Shown here: positions 28,588 through 38,333 of the stretch, piece by piece
Layout of the letters: every line of letters starts with the position of its first letter
Numbering within the stretch: the first letter of the stretch is position 1
NCBI GenBank assembly: GCA_029961075.1
Contig: JASBVL010000001.1
Coordinates: 121,124 to 185,123 of the forward strand
From: Sphaerobacter sp.
Lineage (GTDB): Bacteria > Chloroflexota > Chloroflexia > Thermomicrobiales > Thermomicrobiaceae
Direction: 5' to 3'
DNA: 64,000 nucleotides
The notes under the pieces: generated by a model
Told to the model about the DNA's origin: nothing
The model's database searches: none
What the model saw: the letters and a program-made list of their open reading frames with translations, nothing else
Translations under genes and position numbers: made by a program

Positions 28588-29448
28588 ATGACGCCTGACG
28601 CCCCCGCCCCCACCCTCCGCGACCTGCTGACCGCCGGCCGCCGCCGCCTGGAGGCGGCGGGCGATGCCACCGCGCAGCTCGACGCCGAGGTGCTGCTGCG
28701 GCATCTCCTCGGGCTGGACCGCGCGCGGCTCTACGCGCGCCTGCCGGAGCCAGCGCCGCCCGGCACGGCTGAGCGCTACCGGGCGCTGATCGAGCGGCGC
28801 GCCGCCGGGGAACCGGTGGCCTACATCACGGGCCACCGCGAGTTCATGGGACTGGACTTCCTGGTCGATCGGCGCGTGCTGGTGCCCCGGCCCGAGACCG
28901 AGCACCTGGTCGAGTGGGCGCTGGCATGGCTACGGCCGCGACACGGGCACCGGCTGGTGGTCGATGTCGGCACCGGCAGCGGCGCGATCGCCGTCAGCCT
29001 CGCCGTCCACGCGGCGGACCCGACCATCCGGATCGTCGGCAGCGATCGCGCGCTCGACGCGCTGCAGGTCGCGGCCGCGAACCGCGACCGGCTTGCGCCC
29101 GGCCGCGTGGCGCTCGTCGCGGGCGACCTGCTGACCTGGTGCCGGCCCGGCATCGACCTGGTGCTGGCCAACCTCCCGTACCTGCGGCCGGACCAGGCGC
29201 ACGCGGGGATCGCCTGGGAGCCGCAGGTGGCCCTCTACAGCGACGGCACCGGATTCGAGCTATACCGGCGGCTCCTGCCCCAGGCGGCTGAGCGCCTGCG
29301 CCGGGGCGGCGCCGTCGGCTGCGAGATCGACCCGAGCCAGCGGGAGGTGGCGCTAGCGACCGCCCGCGCGCACTTCCCCGGGGCGCGCATCGAGGTCCGC
29401 CCAGATCTGGCGGGGCTCGACCGCTATCTCCTCATCGAGACCGGGTGA
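28588..29448 (+). CDS. prmC: release factor glutamine methyltransferase
   Basis: The 286-residue enzyme methylates the Gln of the GGQ motif in RF1 and RF2 with SAM. It has the SAM motif VVDVGTGSGAIAVSLA, the substrate region VPRPETEHLVEWAL, and NLPY in place of the usual NPPY (ANLPYLRPDQ). A helical N-terminal domain precedes the Rossmann fold. NLPY is an unusual but tolerated variant in this family. Its place after prfA supports the call. Confidence 0.9.
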   Translation: MTPDAPAPTLRDLLTAGRRRLEAAGDATAQLDAEVLLRHLLGLDRARLYARLPEPAPPGTAERYRALIERRAAGEPVAYITGHREFMGLDFLVDRRVLVPRPETEHLVEWALAWLRPRHGHRLVVDVGTGSGAIAVSLAVHAADPTIRIVGSDRALDALQVAAANRDRLAPGRVALVAGDLLTWCRPGIDLVLANLPYLRPDQAHAGIAWEPQVALYSDGTGFELYRRLLPQAAERLRRGGAVGCEIDPSQREVALATARAHFPGARIEVRPDLAGLDRYLLIETG

Positions 29449-30035
29449 GCCCCAGGGCTCCGCCCCCGGCCCTGGAGCAGCGCCGGCTGGGGCTCGTCCG
29501 GGAGCTGTTCCCTTCGCCGGCACCCGGGCGGGTGCGGCGCGTCGGTCGGCGCCAGGCACGACGCACGTGCCATCCTGAGCGTGGGGCGACGGGCCGTGCC
29601 TCCGGACCACTGCGCGCCCCTCCGCTCAGTGCTCTGACCGGCGTGCTGGGTCATCGTCACGGTGCCGCTCTGGCGGGCATCCTGCGCGGCGCGCTCGCGG
29701 AGCGGCGGATCACCTACCTCCGCTCGGGGCGGGGCGTGTCGAACGGGGCCCCGCCCAGAGATGCGGGAGGCTCCGTTCGGCACCAGGCCCGCCCCTACCA
29801 ACCGCGGCCGTCGCGCCGTCGGGTAGGGGCGGGGCGTGTCGCACGGAGCACCGCCCGCCGCGTGTCGCCTGGGAGATCGGGCGGGCACACGGCCCTCCCC
29901 GGCCGGGCGGCGGTATCCCCCCGCGGGGCGGCCGCCGGCCATGGCCGGCGCGGGATGCCACCGATCGGGACGCGGCCAGGAGGACCCATGCCGCGGGCGG
30001 GGCAAGGTGCGGGCGTCGAGCCCTCGCGGCGCAGC
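29449..30035. repeat. gap with two copies of the dispersed repeat
   Basis: The gap between convergent prmC and rpmB holds no gene. Two copies of the inverted-end repeat lie here, at about 29718-29800 and 29820-29910. Both have the GGGGCGGGGCGTGTCG start; the first ends in CGCCCCTACC and the second in CACACGGCCCTCCCC. The rest is GC-rich with no clear structure. Confidence 0.6.
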
Positions 30036-30070
30036 AAAAGGCGCACCCGCTCGATCACCGGCGGGTGCGC
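30036..30070 (-). terminator. intrinsic terminator of rpmB
   Basis: On the minus strand a 10-bp perfect stem (GCGCACCCGC with GCGGGTGCGC) with a 10-base loop is followed by CTTTTG. It begins about 30 bases after the rpmB stop codon. Confidence 0.8.
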
Positions 30071-30099
30071 TTCCGTGGTCTGCGTTGTTGCCGCGGCCG

Positions 30100-30294
30100 C
30101 TACGCCATCCGGGCCGGCTTGGTCAGCGTGCGCAGGCAGCGGGTGCAGATATTCACCCGGCGCGGCAGGCCATCGACATAGATGGTGGCACGCTGGATGT
30201 TGAGCCGGAACATGCGATTCGTCCGGCGCTTGGAGTGGCTCACATTATGGCCGAAGGCTGGCGTTCGTCGGCAGATGTCGCACTTCCCGGCCAA
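30100..30294 (-). CDS. rpmB: 50S ribosomal protein L28
   Basis: The 64-residue protein is a zinc-ribbon L28: CDIC near the N-terminus and CTRC near the C-terminus give four cysteines, with VSHSKRRTNRMF typical of the family. I prefer a TTG start at 30294, which has AAAGGGGG upstream and gives the usual LAGKCDIC beginning. An ATG at 30327 without a ribosome site would add 11 residues. The gene is divergent from fakA, and the gap 30295-30538 should hold both promoters; TTGCCG-18-TATGCT on the minus strand is one candidate. Confidence 0.88.
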   Translation of the reverse strand: MAGKCDICRRTPAFGHNVSHSKRRTNRMFRLNIQRATIYVDGLPRRVNICTRCLRTLTKPARMA

Positions 30295-30538
30295 ACCGGC
30301 CCCCTTTACCTGGTACTGGTCCCGCATTAGTATTGGCGCAGTGTATCGCACTCAGGTGATCTGACGTGAGTGCATCCACAAGCGGAGAGCATAGCACACC
30401 GCCACTTGACACGGCAAGCACTCCGGGTCGGCGATGGGTAGGCGCCGCGCGGAGGAGCCGCGTGTGTGGCCCACGGTGCCCACTGGCCGGCAGGGCCGGT
30501 GGACCGCTGGCGCACCGGGGTGGTAAGAGAGGGAGTGC

Positions 30539-32251
30539 ATGACGGGGGAGGGAGCAGCTCGCGCCGCCTCGCATGCGGGCACGGTCGATACCGAGCGCAC
30601 GCGGTGGTGGTCGGGGCGGACGCTGTTGCAGGCACTGGAGACGGCAGCGGCGCACCTTGAGGCGCACGTCGCCGCGATCAACGCGCTCAACGTCTTCCCG
30701 GTGCCCGACGGGGACACCGGCACCAACCTGTTCCTCACCCTTCAGGCGGCCGTCCGCGAGGCGCGACGTCACGCCCTCGATGGTCAACCTCCGCGAGCCG
30801 ACGAGGTGCTGGCGGGCGCCGCGCACGGCGCGCTCATGGGTGCGCGCGGCAACTCGGGCGTCATTCTGTACCAGATCCTCGCCGGCATGGCAGAGGGGAG
30901 CCAGGGAGCCAGTCATCTGGACGGCCACGTCCTGGCCGCCAGTCTTCGCCGCGGGGCCGACCTCGCCTACCGGGCCGTCGGCCAGCCGGTCGAGGGGACC
31001 ATGCTCACCGTCATCCGGGAAGCGGCGGAGGCTGCCGAGACGGCCGCGGTGCGGGACGGCTCCGTGGCCTCGGTCCTGGCGGCAGCCCTCGACCGGGCGA
31101 ACGATGCCGTGGCGCGCACGCCGGCGCTGCTCGACATTTTGCAGCAGGCCGGTGTGGTCGACGCCGGGGGGCAGGGCCTGGCGATCCTGCTCGGTGGGCT
31201 GCAGCGGTTCGTCGACGGCGCCACGCTCGCGATCTCGCCGGCCGACGCACCGCCCGCCGCCGCCATGGCGTTCCTCGACCACCTGGACGAGCTGCACGGC
31301 ACCGCCGAGTTCGGCTACTGCATCAACTTCCTGCTCAGCGGGGACGCGCTGCCGGTCGAGGAGGTGCGGCGCCGCATCGCCGAGCTGGGCACGTCGACCG
31401 TCGCGGTGGGCGACGCGACCATGCTCAAGATCCATGTCCACAGCGACCATCCGGGTGCGGTGCTTGAGCTGGCGCTCACGTACGGCGAGCTGCACCAGGT
31501 GCGCATCGACAACATGACGGCCCAGACGCGCGCGCTGGTGGAGGCGCGCGCGGCCGACCACCCGCCGGTGCCAGCCGCGCCCACCGCGGCGCCGACGTCG
31601 ATCGGGCTGGTCGCGGTCGCCAGCGGCGCGGGGCTGACCGCGGCGCTGCGCGGCATGGGCGCCGACGCGGTCGTCCCCGGCGGGCCGACCGTCAACCCGA
31701 GTACCGCCGAGATCCTGCGCGCGGTGGAGGCGCTCCCTCATCGCGAGGTGATCCTCCTCCCCAACGACCCGAACGTCATCCCCACGGCGCGGCAGGTCGA
31801 GCGGCTCACCGAGCGCATCGTGCGGGTCGTCCCGTCGCGCTCGGTGCCGGAGGGGATCAGCGCGCTCGCGGCCTTCAACTTCGACGCCGGGCTGGACGAG
31901 AACGTCGCCGCCATGACCGAGGCGCTCAGCATGGTGCGCTCGCTGGCGCTGACGCGCGCCACGCGCGCGGCCGAGATCGATGGCGTGCGCGTGCGGGCCG
32001 GCCAGTACATCGGCCTCGTCGACGGCCGGCTGCGCGCCGCGGGCGACGACGCCGTCAGCGTCACGCTGGCGGTCGTCACCCAGGCCCAGCCGGAGCAGGC
32101 GGAGCTCCTGACGCTCTTCGTCGGAGAGCCGGCCGCCCCGGATCTGGCCGGGAGCGTGGCCGCGGCGATCGGGGAGGCGTATCCTCATCTGACCATCGAG
32201 GTCGCCGCCGGCGACCAGCCGCACTACGACCTCATCATGGCCTTGGAGTGA
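30539..32251 (+). CDS. fakA: fatty acid kinase catalytic subunit (DhaL plus DAK1-like)
   Basis: The 570-residue protein has an N-terminal DhaL-type ATP-binding domain (NALNVFPVPDGDTGTNLFLT with the Asp cluster, then GALMGARGNSGVILYQIL) and a C-terminal domain of the YloV/FakA type. FakA phosphorylates fatty acids held by FakB (DegV) proteins; two degV genes follow directly, which supports this function. In Firmicutes and Chloroflexota it is often next to rpmB and recG, as here. The usual Asp23-family gene is missing. Confidence 0.9.
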   Translation: MTGEGAARAASHAGTVDTERTRWWSGRTLLQALETAAAHLEAHVAAINALNVFPVPDGDTGTNLFLTLQAAVREARRHALDGQPPRADEVLAGAAHGALMGARGNSGVILYQILAGMAEGSQGASHLDGHVLAASLRRGADLAYRAVGQPVEGTMLTVIREAAEAAETAAVRDGSVASVLAAALDRANDAVARTPALLDILQQAGVVDAGGQGLAILLGGLQRFVDGATLAISPADAPPAAAMAFLDHLDELHGTAEFGYCINFLLSGDALPVEEVRRRIAELGTSTVAVGDATMLKIHVHSDHPGAVLELALTYGELHQVRIDNMTAQTRALVEARAADHPPVPAAPTAAPTSIGLVAVASGAGLTAALRGMGADAVVPGGPTVNPSTAEILRAVEALPHREVILLPNDPNVIPTARQVERLTERIVRVVPSRSVPEGISALAAFNFDAGLDENVAAMTEALSMVRSLALTRATRAAEIDGVRVRAGQYIGLVDGRLRAAGDDAVSVTLAVVTQAQPEQAELLTLFVGEPAAPDLAGSVAAAIGEAYPHLTIEVAAGDQPHYDLIMALE

Positions 32252-32264
32252 GGGAGGAGGAGCT

Positions 32265-33134
32265 GTGGGCCGAGTCGCGGTGGTCACCGACAGCACCGCC
32301 GACATCCCGTGCGAGCTGATCCAGCGGTACGACATTCACGTCGTACCGCTGACCGTCCACATCGACGGCGAGGTGTTTGAGGATCGCGTCACGATCACCC
32401 CGGAGGAGTTCATGCGGCGGCTGCCGCACGCCGCCACGTTCCCGACCACCTCCCAGCCCTCGGTCGGTCGCTTCCAGGCGGTCTACAACGGGCTCGCGGA
32501 CCACTACGACGCGATCGTGTCGATCCACATCTCCAGCCGGCTCAGCGGGACGTACCAGAGCGCGCTCCTCGCGCGCGACACCATCAATGGCCGCATGCCG
32601 ATCGCGGTGATCGACTCGCGCTCGGCCTCGATGGGCATGGGCTTCGCCGTGCTCCGCGCGGCGCAGATGGCGCAGGCTGGCTGCGACCTGGCCGAGATCG
32701 AGCGTGCGACCCGCCAGGCGCTCGAGGCGACGCACACCGTCTTCCTGGTCGATACGCTCGAGTACCTGCGGCGGGGCGGGCGCATCGGCCGGGCGGCGGA
32801 GATCGTGGGCTCGATCCTGCAGCTCAAGCCGATCCTGCGCCTGGAGGAGGGGGTGGTCGTCCCCTTCGCTCGGACACGCACGCGCCCCAAGGCCACGGCC
32901 GGGATGATCGCCCTGATCCGGGATCTGCCGACTATCGACCGGCTGGCGATCCTGACGACGAGCGACACGAGCGATGTCGAGCGGGTGGCCGAGGCGCTGG
33001 CCGATCGCTGCCCCCGCGAGCGCATGCTCTGCTGCCGCATCTCGCCGGTGCTGGCCGCACACCTGGGGCCCGGCACCCTCGGCATCGTCGCCTACGAAGG
33101 GGACGGGCCGCCGGCTGCGGAGGCGCGCGCATGA
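32265..33134 (+). CDS. fakB: DegV/FakB fatty-acid-binding protein 1
   Basis: The 289-residue DegV-family protein has the fatty acid carboxylate-binding motif VVTDSTADIP at the N-terminus, ISSRLSGTYQSA and DTLEYLRRGGRIGRAA. FakB proteins present fatty acids to FakA. It starts with GTG preceded by GGGAGGAGGAG. A 4-base overlap with the next gene shows coupling. Its Cys-containing C-terminal region (RMLCCRISPVLAAHLGPG) differs from that of its twin downstream. Confidence 0.88.
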   Translation: MGRVAVVTDSTADIPCELIQRYDIHVVPLTVHIDGEVFEDRVTITPEEFMRRLPHAATFPTTSQPSVGRFQAVYNGLADHYDAIVSIHISSRLSGTYQSALLARDTINGRMPIAVIDSRSASMGMGFAVLRAAQMAQAGCDLAEIERATRQALEATHTVFLVDTLEYLRRGGRIGRAAEIVGSILQLKPILRLEEGVVVPFARTRTRPKATAGMIALIRDLPTIDRLAILTTSDTSDVERVAEALADRCPRERMLCCRISPVLAAHLGPGTLGIVAYEGDGPPAAEARA

Positions 33135-34009
33135 GCGACGCCGCGACCCGGCCGGTCCACATCGTCACCGACAGCACGGCGGATATCCCGCCCGAGCTGC
33201 TCGGCGGCCGGCCGCTCACCGTCGTCCCCCTCATCGTCGAGATCGCCGGCCGGAGCTACCGCGACGGGGTCGAGCTGAGCCGGGCCGATTTCCTGGCGGC
33301 CCTGCGCCAGGGGCATCTGCCGCGCACCTCCCAGCCGCCCATCGGCGCCTTCCAGCAGGTCTACCAGGACCTGATCGCCCGCGGCTACGACGTCGTGGCC
33401 GTCCACATCGCCGCCCGCCTGTCCGGGACCTACAACGCCTCCCGGGCGGCGGCCGAGGCGGTGGCGCCCGAGCGCATCCGCCTGATCGACACGAACACCG
33501 TCTCGATGGGGGTCGGCTGGATCGCCCTCGAGACGGCCGACCTGGCCCGCGCGGGCCAGCCGCGGGAGGCCATCGCCGCCCACGCCGCGCAGCGCACCGC
33601 GGACCAGCGGCTCTACGCCGTCCTCGACACCCTGGAGTACCTCCAGCGCGGCGGGCGCATCGGCCGCGCGGCCGCGCTGCTCGGCTCGGCGCTGCAGCTC
33701 AAGCCGATCCTCGAGGTGCGCCACGGCGCGGTCGAGCCGCTGGAGCGCGTGCGCACCATGCGCCGGGCGCTCGACCGGCTCTCGGCGCTGGTGGCAGCGC
33801 AGTGCCCCTGGGACTGCGCCGCCGTCCTCCACCTCGACGCCGAAGCCGCCGCCCAGGAGGTCGCCGCGCGGCTCCGCGCGGCCCAGCCAGACCTGGAGGT
33901 CGTCGTCGGCCAGATCGGCACGGTCGTCGGCACCTACGGGGGACCGGGCCTCGTCGGCGTCGCCGGCCTGGTGCACCCGCTCGCGGCGGCACCGGGCGCC
34001 CCGGCTTGA
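33131..34009 (+). CDS. fakB: DegV/FakB fatty-acid-binding protein 2
   Basis: The 292-residue protein is a diverged relative of the gene before it: IVTDSTADIPPELL, IAARLSGTYNAS and DTLEYLQRGGRIGRAA are shared. Two FakBs in one operon usually have different fatty acid preferences. The ATG overlaps the preceding stop by 4 bases. recG begins 33 bases downstream. Confidence 0.88.
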   Translation: MSDAATRPVHIVTDSTADIPPELLGGRPLTVVPLIVEIAGRSYRDGVELSRADFLAALRQGHLPRTSQPPIGAFQQVYQDLIARGYDVVAVHIAARLSGTYNASRAAAEAVAPERIRLIDTNTVSMGVGWIALETADLARAGQPREAIAAHAAQRTADQRLYAVLDTLEYLQRGGRIGRAAALLGSALQLKPILEVRHGAVEPLERVRTMRRALDRLSALVAAQCPWDCAAVLHLDAEAAAQEVAARLRAAQPDLEVVVGQIGTVVGTYGGPGLVGVAGLVHPLAAAPGAPA

Positions 34010-34041
34010 CAGGCGGCCGAGGCGCGGCGTTCACTTCCCGC

Positions 34042-36480
34042 ATGAGCGGGCGAGCGACGCGCGGCCCCAGCGACCCCCTGGGGCTGCTCAGCAAGATACT
34101 GGCGCTGGAGGCGCGCAAGGGGTACCAAGACACGGCGGTGACAGGCGGGCTGGCCGCCTTCATCGCGGCGCACGCGCGTGCCGGCCGGGCTGACGGCCCG
34201 CTGGCCGAGCTGGCTCGCCTCTTCGCCGACTACCACCAGCTCTCGCCCGATCAGCGTCGCGCCCGCGTGGCGCAGGCCGAGCGCCTGCTGCGCGGCGACA
34301 TCCCCGCCCCGGCTCACCCACCGGTCGACGGCCGCGCCGCCGCCCGACTCAGCGCCGCAACCCGGCGCGCGTCCACCCCGCCGACCCCGCGCCGGCGCCC
34401 TGGCGGGCCGGTGCGCGTGGCCTCGCTCCGCGAGCCCGTCACCGCCCTCCCCGGCGTCGGCGAGCAACGCGCCAAGCAGCTCGCCAGCCTCGGGGTCCGC
34501 ACGATCGAGGACCTGCTGTATCTGGTACCCCGCCGGCATCGGGACTACTCGCGCATCCAGCCGATCGGCAGCAGCCTCTTCTTCCGCCACGAGTGCACCG
34601 TCCAGGGCCAGATCGTCAGCGTCGAGCAGGAGCGCACCCGCACCGGGAAGACGATGGTCGTGGCCGAGGTCGCCGATGGCACCGGCAGCATCCGCGCCAT
34701 CTGGTTCAACCCCTACCTGGCGCGGCAGCTTCGGCCGGGCATGCAGATCGCCCTCAGCGGTCGCATCGAGCACCAGCGCGGCATCCTCTGCTTCCGCAAC
34801 CCGGAGTGGGAGTCGCTGGACGAGGCGATGCTGCACACCGGACGGCTGGTGCCGATCTACCCGCTGACGCGCGGGCTGTACCAGAAGCAGATACGCCACC
34901 TGACGCGGCTGGCGCTGGACGCCACGGCCGGCCTCATCGTCGACCCCTTGCCCGAGGAGATGCGCCAGCGGCACCGGCTCATGCCGCTCGCGGTCGCGCT
35001 CGAGCAGGTCCACTACCCGGCATCACCCGAGGACGAGCGCGCGGCGCGCCAGCGCCTGGCCTTCGACGAGTTCCTGGTGCTCCAGATCGGCCTCGTGCAG
35101 CGCAAGGTCGAGTGGCAGGCGCAGGCCGGCCACGCCTTCCGGGTAGACGAGGAGCTGCTGTCCACCTTCGAAGCCCGGCTCCCCTTCCGCCTGACCGGGG
35201 CGCAGTCCCGCGCGCTCGGCGAGATTCTGGCCGACATGGCCCGGCCGCGCCCGGCGAGCCGCCTGCTCCAGGGCGACGTTGGCTCGGGCAAGACGGTCGT
35301 GGCGGCCGCCGCCGCGCTGGTCGCCGTCGCCGACGGCTTCCAGGTCGCCATCCTGGCCCCGACCGAGATCCTGGCCGAGCAGCACGCCCGCAACTTCACC
35401 CGGCTCTACGAGGTCCTGCCCGAGGCGCGCCGCCCGCGCCTGGCCCTGCTGACCGGCAGCACGCCCGGCCGTGAGCGGGAGACGATCGCCACGGGGCTGC
35501 GCTCCGGCGCGCTCGACATCCTGGTCGGCACGCACGCCATCCTTGAGGAGCACGTGGAGTTCGCCCGCCTCGGCCTGGCGGTGATCGACGAGCAGCACCG
35601 GTTCGGCGTCCTGCAGCGGGCACGGCTGCGCGCCAAGGGGTACAACCCGGACGTGCTGGTGATGACGGCCACCCCGATCCCGCGCAGCCTGGCGCTCGTC
35701 CTGCACGGCGACCTCGACGTCTCGATCATCGACGAGCTGCCGCCCGGCCGCCAGGCGGTGGCCACCCGCTGGATCGAGAGCGACCGCCGCCCCGACGCCT
35801 ATCGCTTCATCCGCAAGCAGGTCGAGGCCGGCCGCCAGGCCTTCATCATCTATCCGCTCGTGGAGGAGTCGGAGGCGATCGACGCCCGCGCGGCCACCGT
35901 CGAGTACGAGCGTCTCGCGACCGAGGTCTTCCCCGACCTGCGCCTGGGCCTGCTGCACGGGCGCATGCGCCCGGCGGAGAAGGACGCGATCATGACCGCC
36001 TTCCGCGACCACGAGATCGACATCCTCGTCTCGACGTCCGTGGTCGAGGTCGGCATCGACGTCCCGAACGCCACCGTCATGCTCATCGAGGGCGCCGACC
36101 GCTTCGGGCTGGCGCAGCTCCACCAGTTCCGGGGCCGGGTGGGGCGCGGGGCGGCCCGCTCCTACTGCATCCTGGTGGCCGACGACGTCAGCGACGAAGG
36201 CCAGCGGCGGCTCGAGGCGCTGGTCCAGACACAGGACGGCTTCCGCCTGGCCGAGATCGACCTGGAGCTGCGCGGCCCCGGCGAGTTCTTCGGCACCCGG
36301 CAGAGCGGGCTGCCCGACCTGCGCTTCGCCTCCCTCGGCGACCTCGCGACGCTGCAGCAGGCGCGCGACGAGGCACACCGCGTGCTCTCGGCAGATCCCA
36401 GTCTGTCCCAGCCGGTCCACCGGGCGCTGCGCGAGCGAGTCGACCGCTTCTGGGTCCGTGGTGCCGGGGACCTGTCCTGA
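34042..36480 (+). CDS. recG: ATP-dependent DNA helicase RecG
   Basis: The 812-residue branch-migration helicase has an N-terminal region with an OB-fold wedge domain (about residues 130-300, starting VTALPGVGEQRAKQLASLGV). It then has Walker A GDVGSGKT at about 410-417, the DEQH box near 515 (VIDEQHRFGVLQR), motif III MTATPIPRSLAL, and motif VI QFRGRVGRG. The ATG at 34042 has no strong ribosome site. It reverses stalled replication forks. It lies in a fakA-fakB-fakB-recG cluster. Confidence 0.95.
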   Translation: MSGRATRGPSDPLGLLSKILALEARKGYQDTAVTGGLAAFIAAHARAGRADGPLAELARLFADYHQLSPDQRRARVAQAERLLRGDIPAPAHPPVDGRAAARLSAATRRASTPPTPRRRPGGPVRVASLREPVTALPGVGEQRAKQLASLGVRTIEDLLYLVPRRHRDYSRIQPIGSSLFFRHECTVQGQIVSVEQERTRTGKTMVVAEVADGTGSIRAIWFNPYLARQLRPGMQIALSGRIEHQRGILCFRNPEWESLDEAMLHTGRLVPIYPLTRGLYQKQIRHLTRLALDATAGLIVDPLPEEMRQRHRLMPLAVALEQVHYPASPEDERAARQRLAFDEFLVLQIGLVQRKVEWQAQAGHAFRVDEELLSTFEARLPFRLTGAQSRALGEILADMARPRPASRLLQGDVGSGKTVVAAAAALVAVADGFQVAILAPTEILAEQHARNFTRLYEVLPEARRPRLALLTGSTPGRERETIATGLRSGALDILVGTHAILEEHVEFARLGLAVIDEQHRFGVLQRARLRAKGYNPDVLVMTATPIPRSLALVLHGDLDVSIIDELPPGRQAVATRWIESDRRPDAYRFIRKQVEAGRQAFIIYPLVEESEAIDARAATVEYERLATEVFPDLRLGLLHGRMRPAEKDAIMTAFRDHEIDILVSTSVVEVGIDVPNATVMLIEGADRFGLAQLHQFRGRVGRGAARSYCILVADDVSDEGQRRLEALVQTQDGFRLAEIDLELRGPGEFFGTRQSGLPDLRFASLGDLATLQQARDEAHRVLSADPSLSQPVHRALRERVDRFWVRGAGDLS

Positions 36481-36520
36481 TCGCAGCCGAGAGCCCCCAC
36501 GTGAAGGAGATCGCACCACC

Positions 36521-37318
36521 GTGATCGCATGCACGATCGAGCAGAGCCTGACCACCGCGGCGGTGACCTACCCCATCGAGCGCGGCTGGGTTGAGCCCCC
36601 CGAGGGGCTGGAGTTGGTGCCGCGGCTCACCGCGGAGCAGGTCGCCGAGCGGCGCGCCTGCGCGCTGCTGGGCAGCATCGACGCCGCCTTCCTGGCCGCA
36701 GACTACGCCGTGGTCACCGACCTGGCGCTGGTCTCCCACCACAGCGGCTCCATCGCCCTCTGGACCGCAACCCGCCCGGACGAGATCGACCACACCGTCG
36801 TCGCCCTGGACGACGTGAGCCGGACGGCCGAGGCGGTCGCGCGGGCCACCATCGCCCACTTCTACGGCATCCAGGTCACCGGCTGGGATCGGACCACCGG
36901 TGAGCGCGACGCGGCCGTGCGCGAGGGCGTCGCGGCGTTCCAGCCCCCCGCCACCGGGCAGCTCGGGGATCTGGTGCGCGCCTGGTTCATCCTGAGCGGG
37001 TTCCCCCTGCCGACCCACCTGCTGGTCGCCCCGCGCGAGGTCGTGGCCGAGGATCCGGACAGCGTGCGCCGGCTGGTGCAGCAGCTCCAGCACCTCCTCG
37101 CGGTCAGCAGTGAGCGGCGCCGGGAGATGCGGCGTAACCTCGCCGAGGACCTCGGGCTCGACCGGGAGCGGCTGGTCGCGTTCCAGAACGATCAGACCTT
37201 CACCGCCAGCAAGACGGTGCGCAAGGCGTGGCTGGACCTGATCCGCCGCACGAGCCGCGCGATGCGGCTCCCCGCCGTCGACGAGCCGGCCATCTTCACC
37301 GCCCGGGAGGGCGCATGA
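36521..37318 (+). CDS. MqnA/MqnD-like periplasmic-binding-fold protein
   Basis: The 265-residue protein resembles the solute-binding-like fold of menaquinone-pathway MqnA/MqnD and related uncharacterised proteins: LELVPRLTAEQVAERRACALLGSIDAAFLAADYAVVTDLALVSH, then an extended ligand-cleft pattern. No signal peptide is visible. I could not confirm catalytic residues, so the menaquinone role is tentative. The start is GTG with AAGGAGA about 10 bases upstream. Confidence 0.5.
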   Translation: MIACTIEQSLTTAAVTYPIERGWVEPPEGLELVPRLTAEQVAERRACALLGSIDAAFLAADYAVVTDLALVSHHSGSIALWTATRPDEIDHTVVALDDVSRTAEAVARATIAHFYGIQVTGWDRTTGERDAAVREGVAAFQPPATGQLGDLVRAWFILSGFPLPTHLLVAPREVVAEDPDSVRRLVQQLQHLLAVSSERRREMRRNLAEDLGLDRERLVAFQNDQTFTASKTVRKAWLDLIRRTSRAMRLPAVDEPAIFTAREGA

Positions 37319-37413
37319 CCGGCCCTCCCGGGCGCCCCAGGCACGACCAGGGTTGACGTGCAGCGCCACCCGGCGGCTGACCGCCGGGGACGGGGAGAGG
37401 AGGTGCCGCCGCG

Positions 37414-38199
37414 ATGCCATCAACCGGCGCCGCCGCCAGCCACCAGCGACTACTCCAGCGGCTTGGCGCGATCACCCTCGAGGTCGCCTTCGTCCTGGCA
37501 CTCTTCTGGGGGCATGAGATCCTGCGCGGTCTCGCTGCCGGCACCCCGGCGGCCGCGACCGCCAACGCCCGCACGGTGATCGCCTTGGAGCGGGCGATTG
37601 GGCTCTACTGGGAGCCGCAGGTCCAGGCGTGGGTGCTGGCCCACCCGGCGCTGATCGGCGCGCTCAACTGGATCTACAGCTACGTGCACCTCCCCGGGAC
37701 GCTCCTCTTCGGCCTCGGCGTCCTCCTCCGGCGCCCGCACCGCTTCCCCGAGGTCCGTAACGTCTACATCGCCCTGCTGGCGGTCGCCATCCCCGTCTAT
37801 CGGCTCTTCCCGCTGGCGCCGCCGCGCTTCTTCCCGCACCTGGGCTTCGTCGACACCGTCAAGCTCTTCAGCGCCATCGACTACGACGACCAGCCGGAAT
37901 CGCTCCTCTACAACCCGTTCGCCGCCATGCCGAGCATGCACGTCGCGTTCGCCCTCTTCGTGGCCCTCGGGGTGATCCGGCTCAGCCGCAGCCGCCTGCG
38001 CTGGCTGGCGCTCGGCTACTGGCTGCTGGTCGTGCTCGTCGTGGTGGCCACCGGCAACCACTACATCGTCGACGCCGTCGCCGGCTCGCTGCTCACCGTC
38101 GGCGCCTACGCCCTCGTGCCCCGGGTCGCCGCGCTCCTGCCACGCCCCAGCCTGCCCCGCTGGCGCCGCGTCGACGCCGACGCCGGCTTCGCGGATTGA
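37414..38199 (+). CDS. PAP2-superfamily (PAP2_3-type) membrane phosphatase/transferase
   Basis: The 261-residue integral membrane protein has about six helices and the motifs PSMHVAFAL and ATGNHYIVDAVAG, which carry the catalytic His pair and Asp of the PAP2_3 (inositolphosphotransferase-like) group. LAPPRFFP is typical of the family's first motif region. It may dephosphorylate lipids or transfer a phospho-inositol head group. The ATG has GGAGAGGAGG upstream. Confidence 0.8.
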   Translation: MPSTGAAASHQRLLQRLGAITLEVAFVLALFWGHEILRGLAAGTPAAATANARTVIALERAIGLYWEPQVQAWVLAHPALIGALNWIYSYVHLPGTLLFGLGVLLRRPHRFPEVRNVYIALLAVAIPVYRLFPLAPPRFFPHLGFVDTVKLFSAIDYDDQPESLLYNPFAAMPSMHVAFALFVALGVIRLSRSRLRWLALGYWLLVVLVVVATGNHYIVDAVAGSLLTVGAYALVPRVAALLPRPSLPRWRRVDADAGFAD

Positions 38200-38333
38200 C
38201 CGGGAGAGCCGTCGCGCCGGGTGACTGGGATGGAGAGCGTCGCGCTGCTCGCCCATGGGGAGATCCTGCGCAGGGCGATGCTCGAGAGGAGCTGACGGCG
38301 CAATCCGGGAACCTACGGTCGCGGAGACGGAGC

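Noticed and set aside
30403..30430. TTGACA at 30406 as a fakA promoter
   Set aside because: At 17 bases downstream there is no acceptable -10 box.
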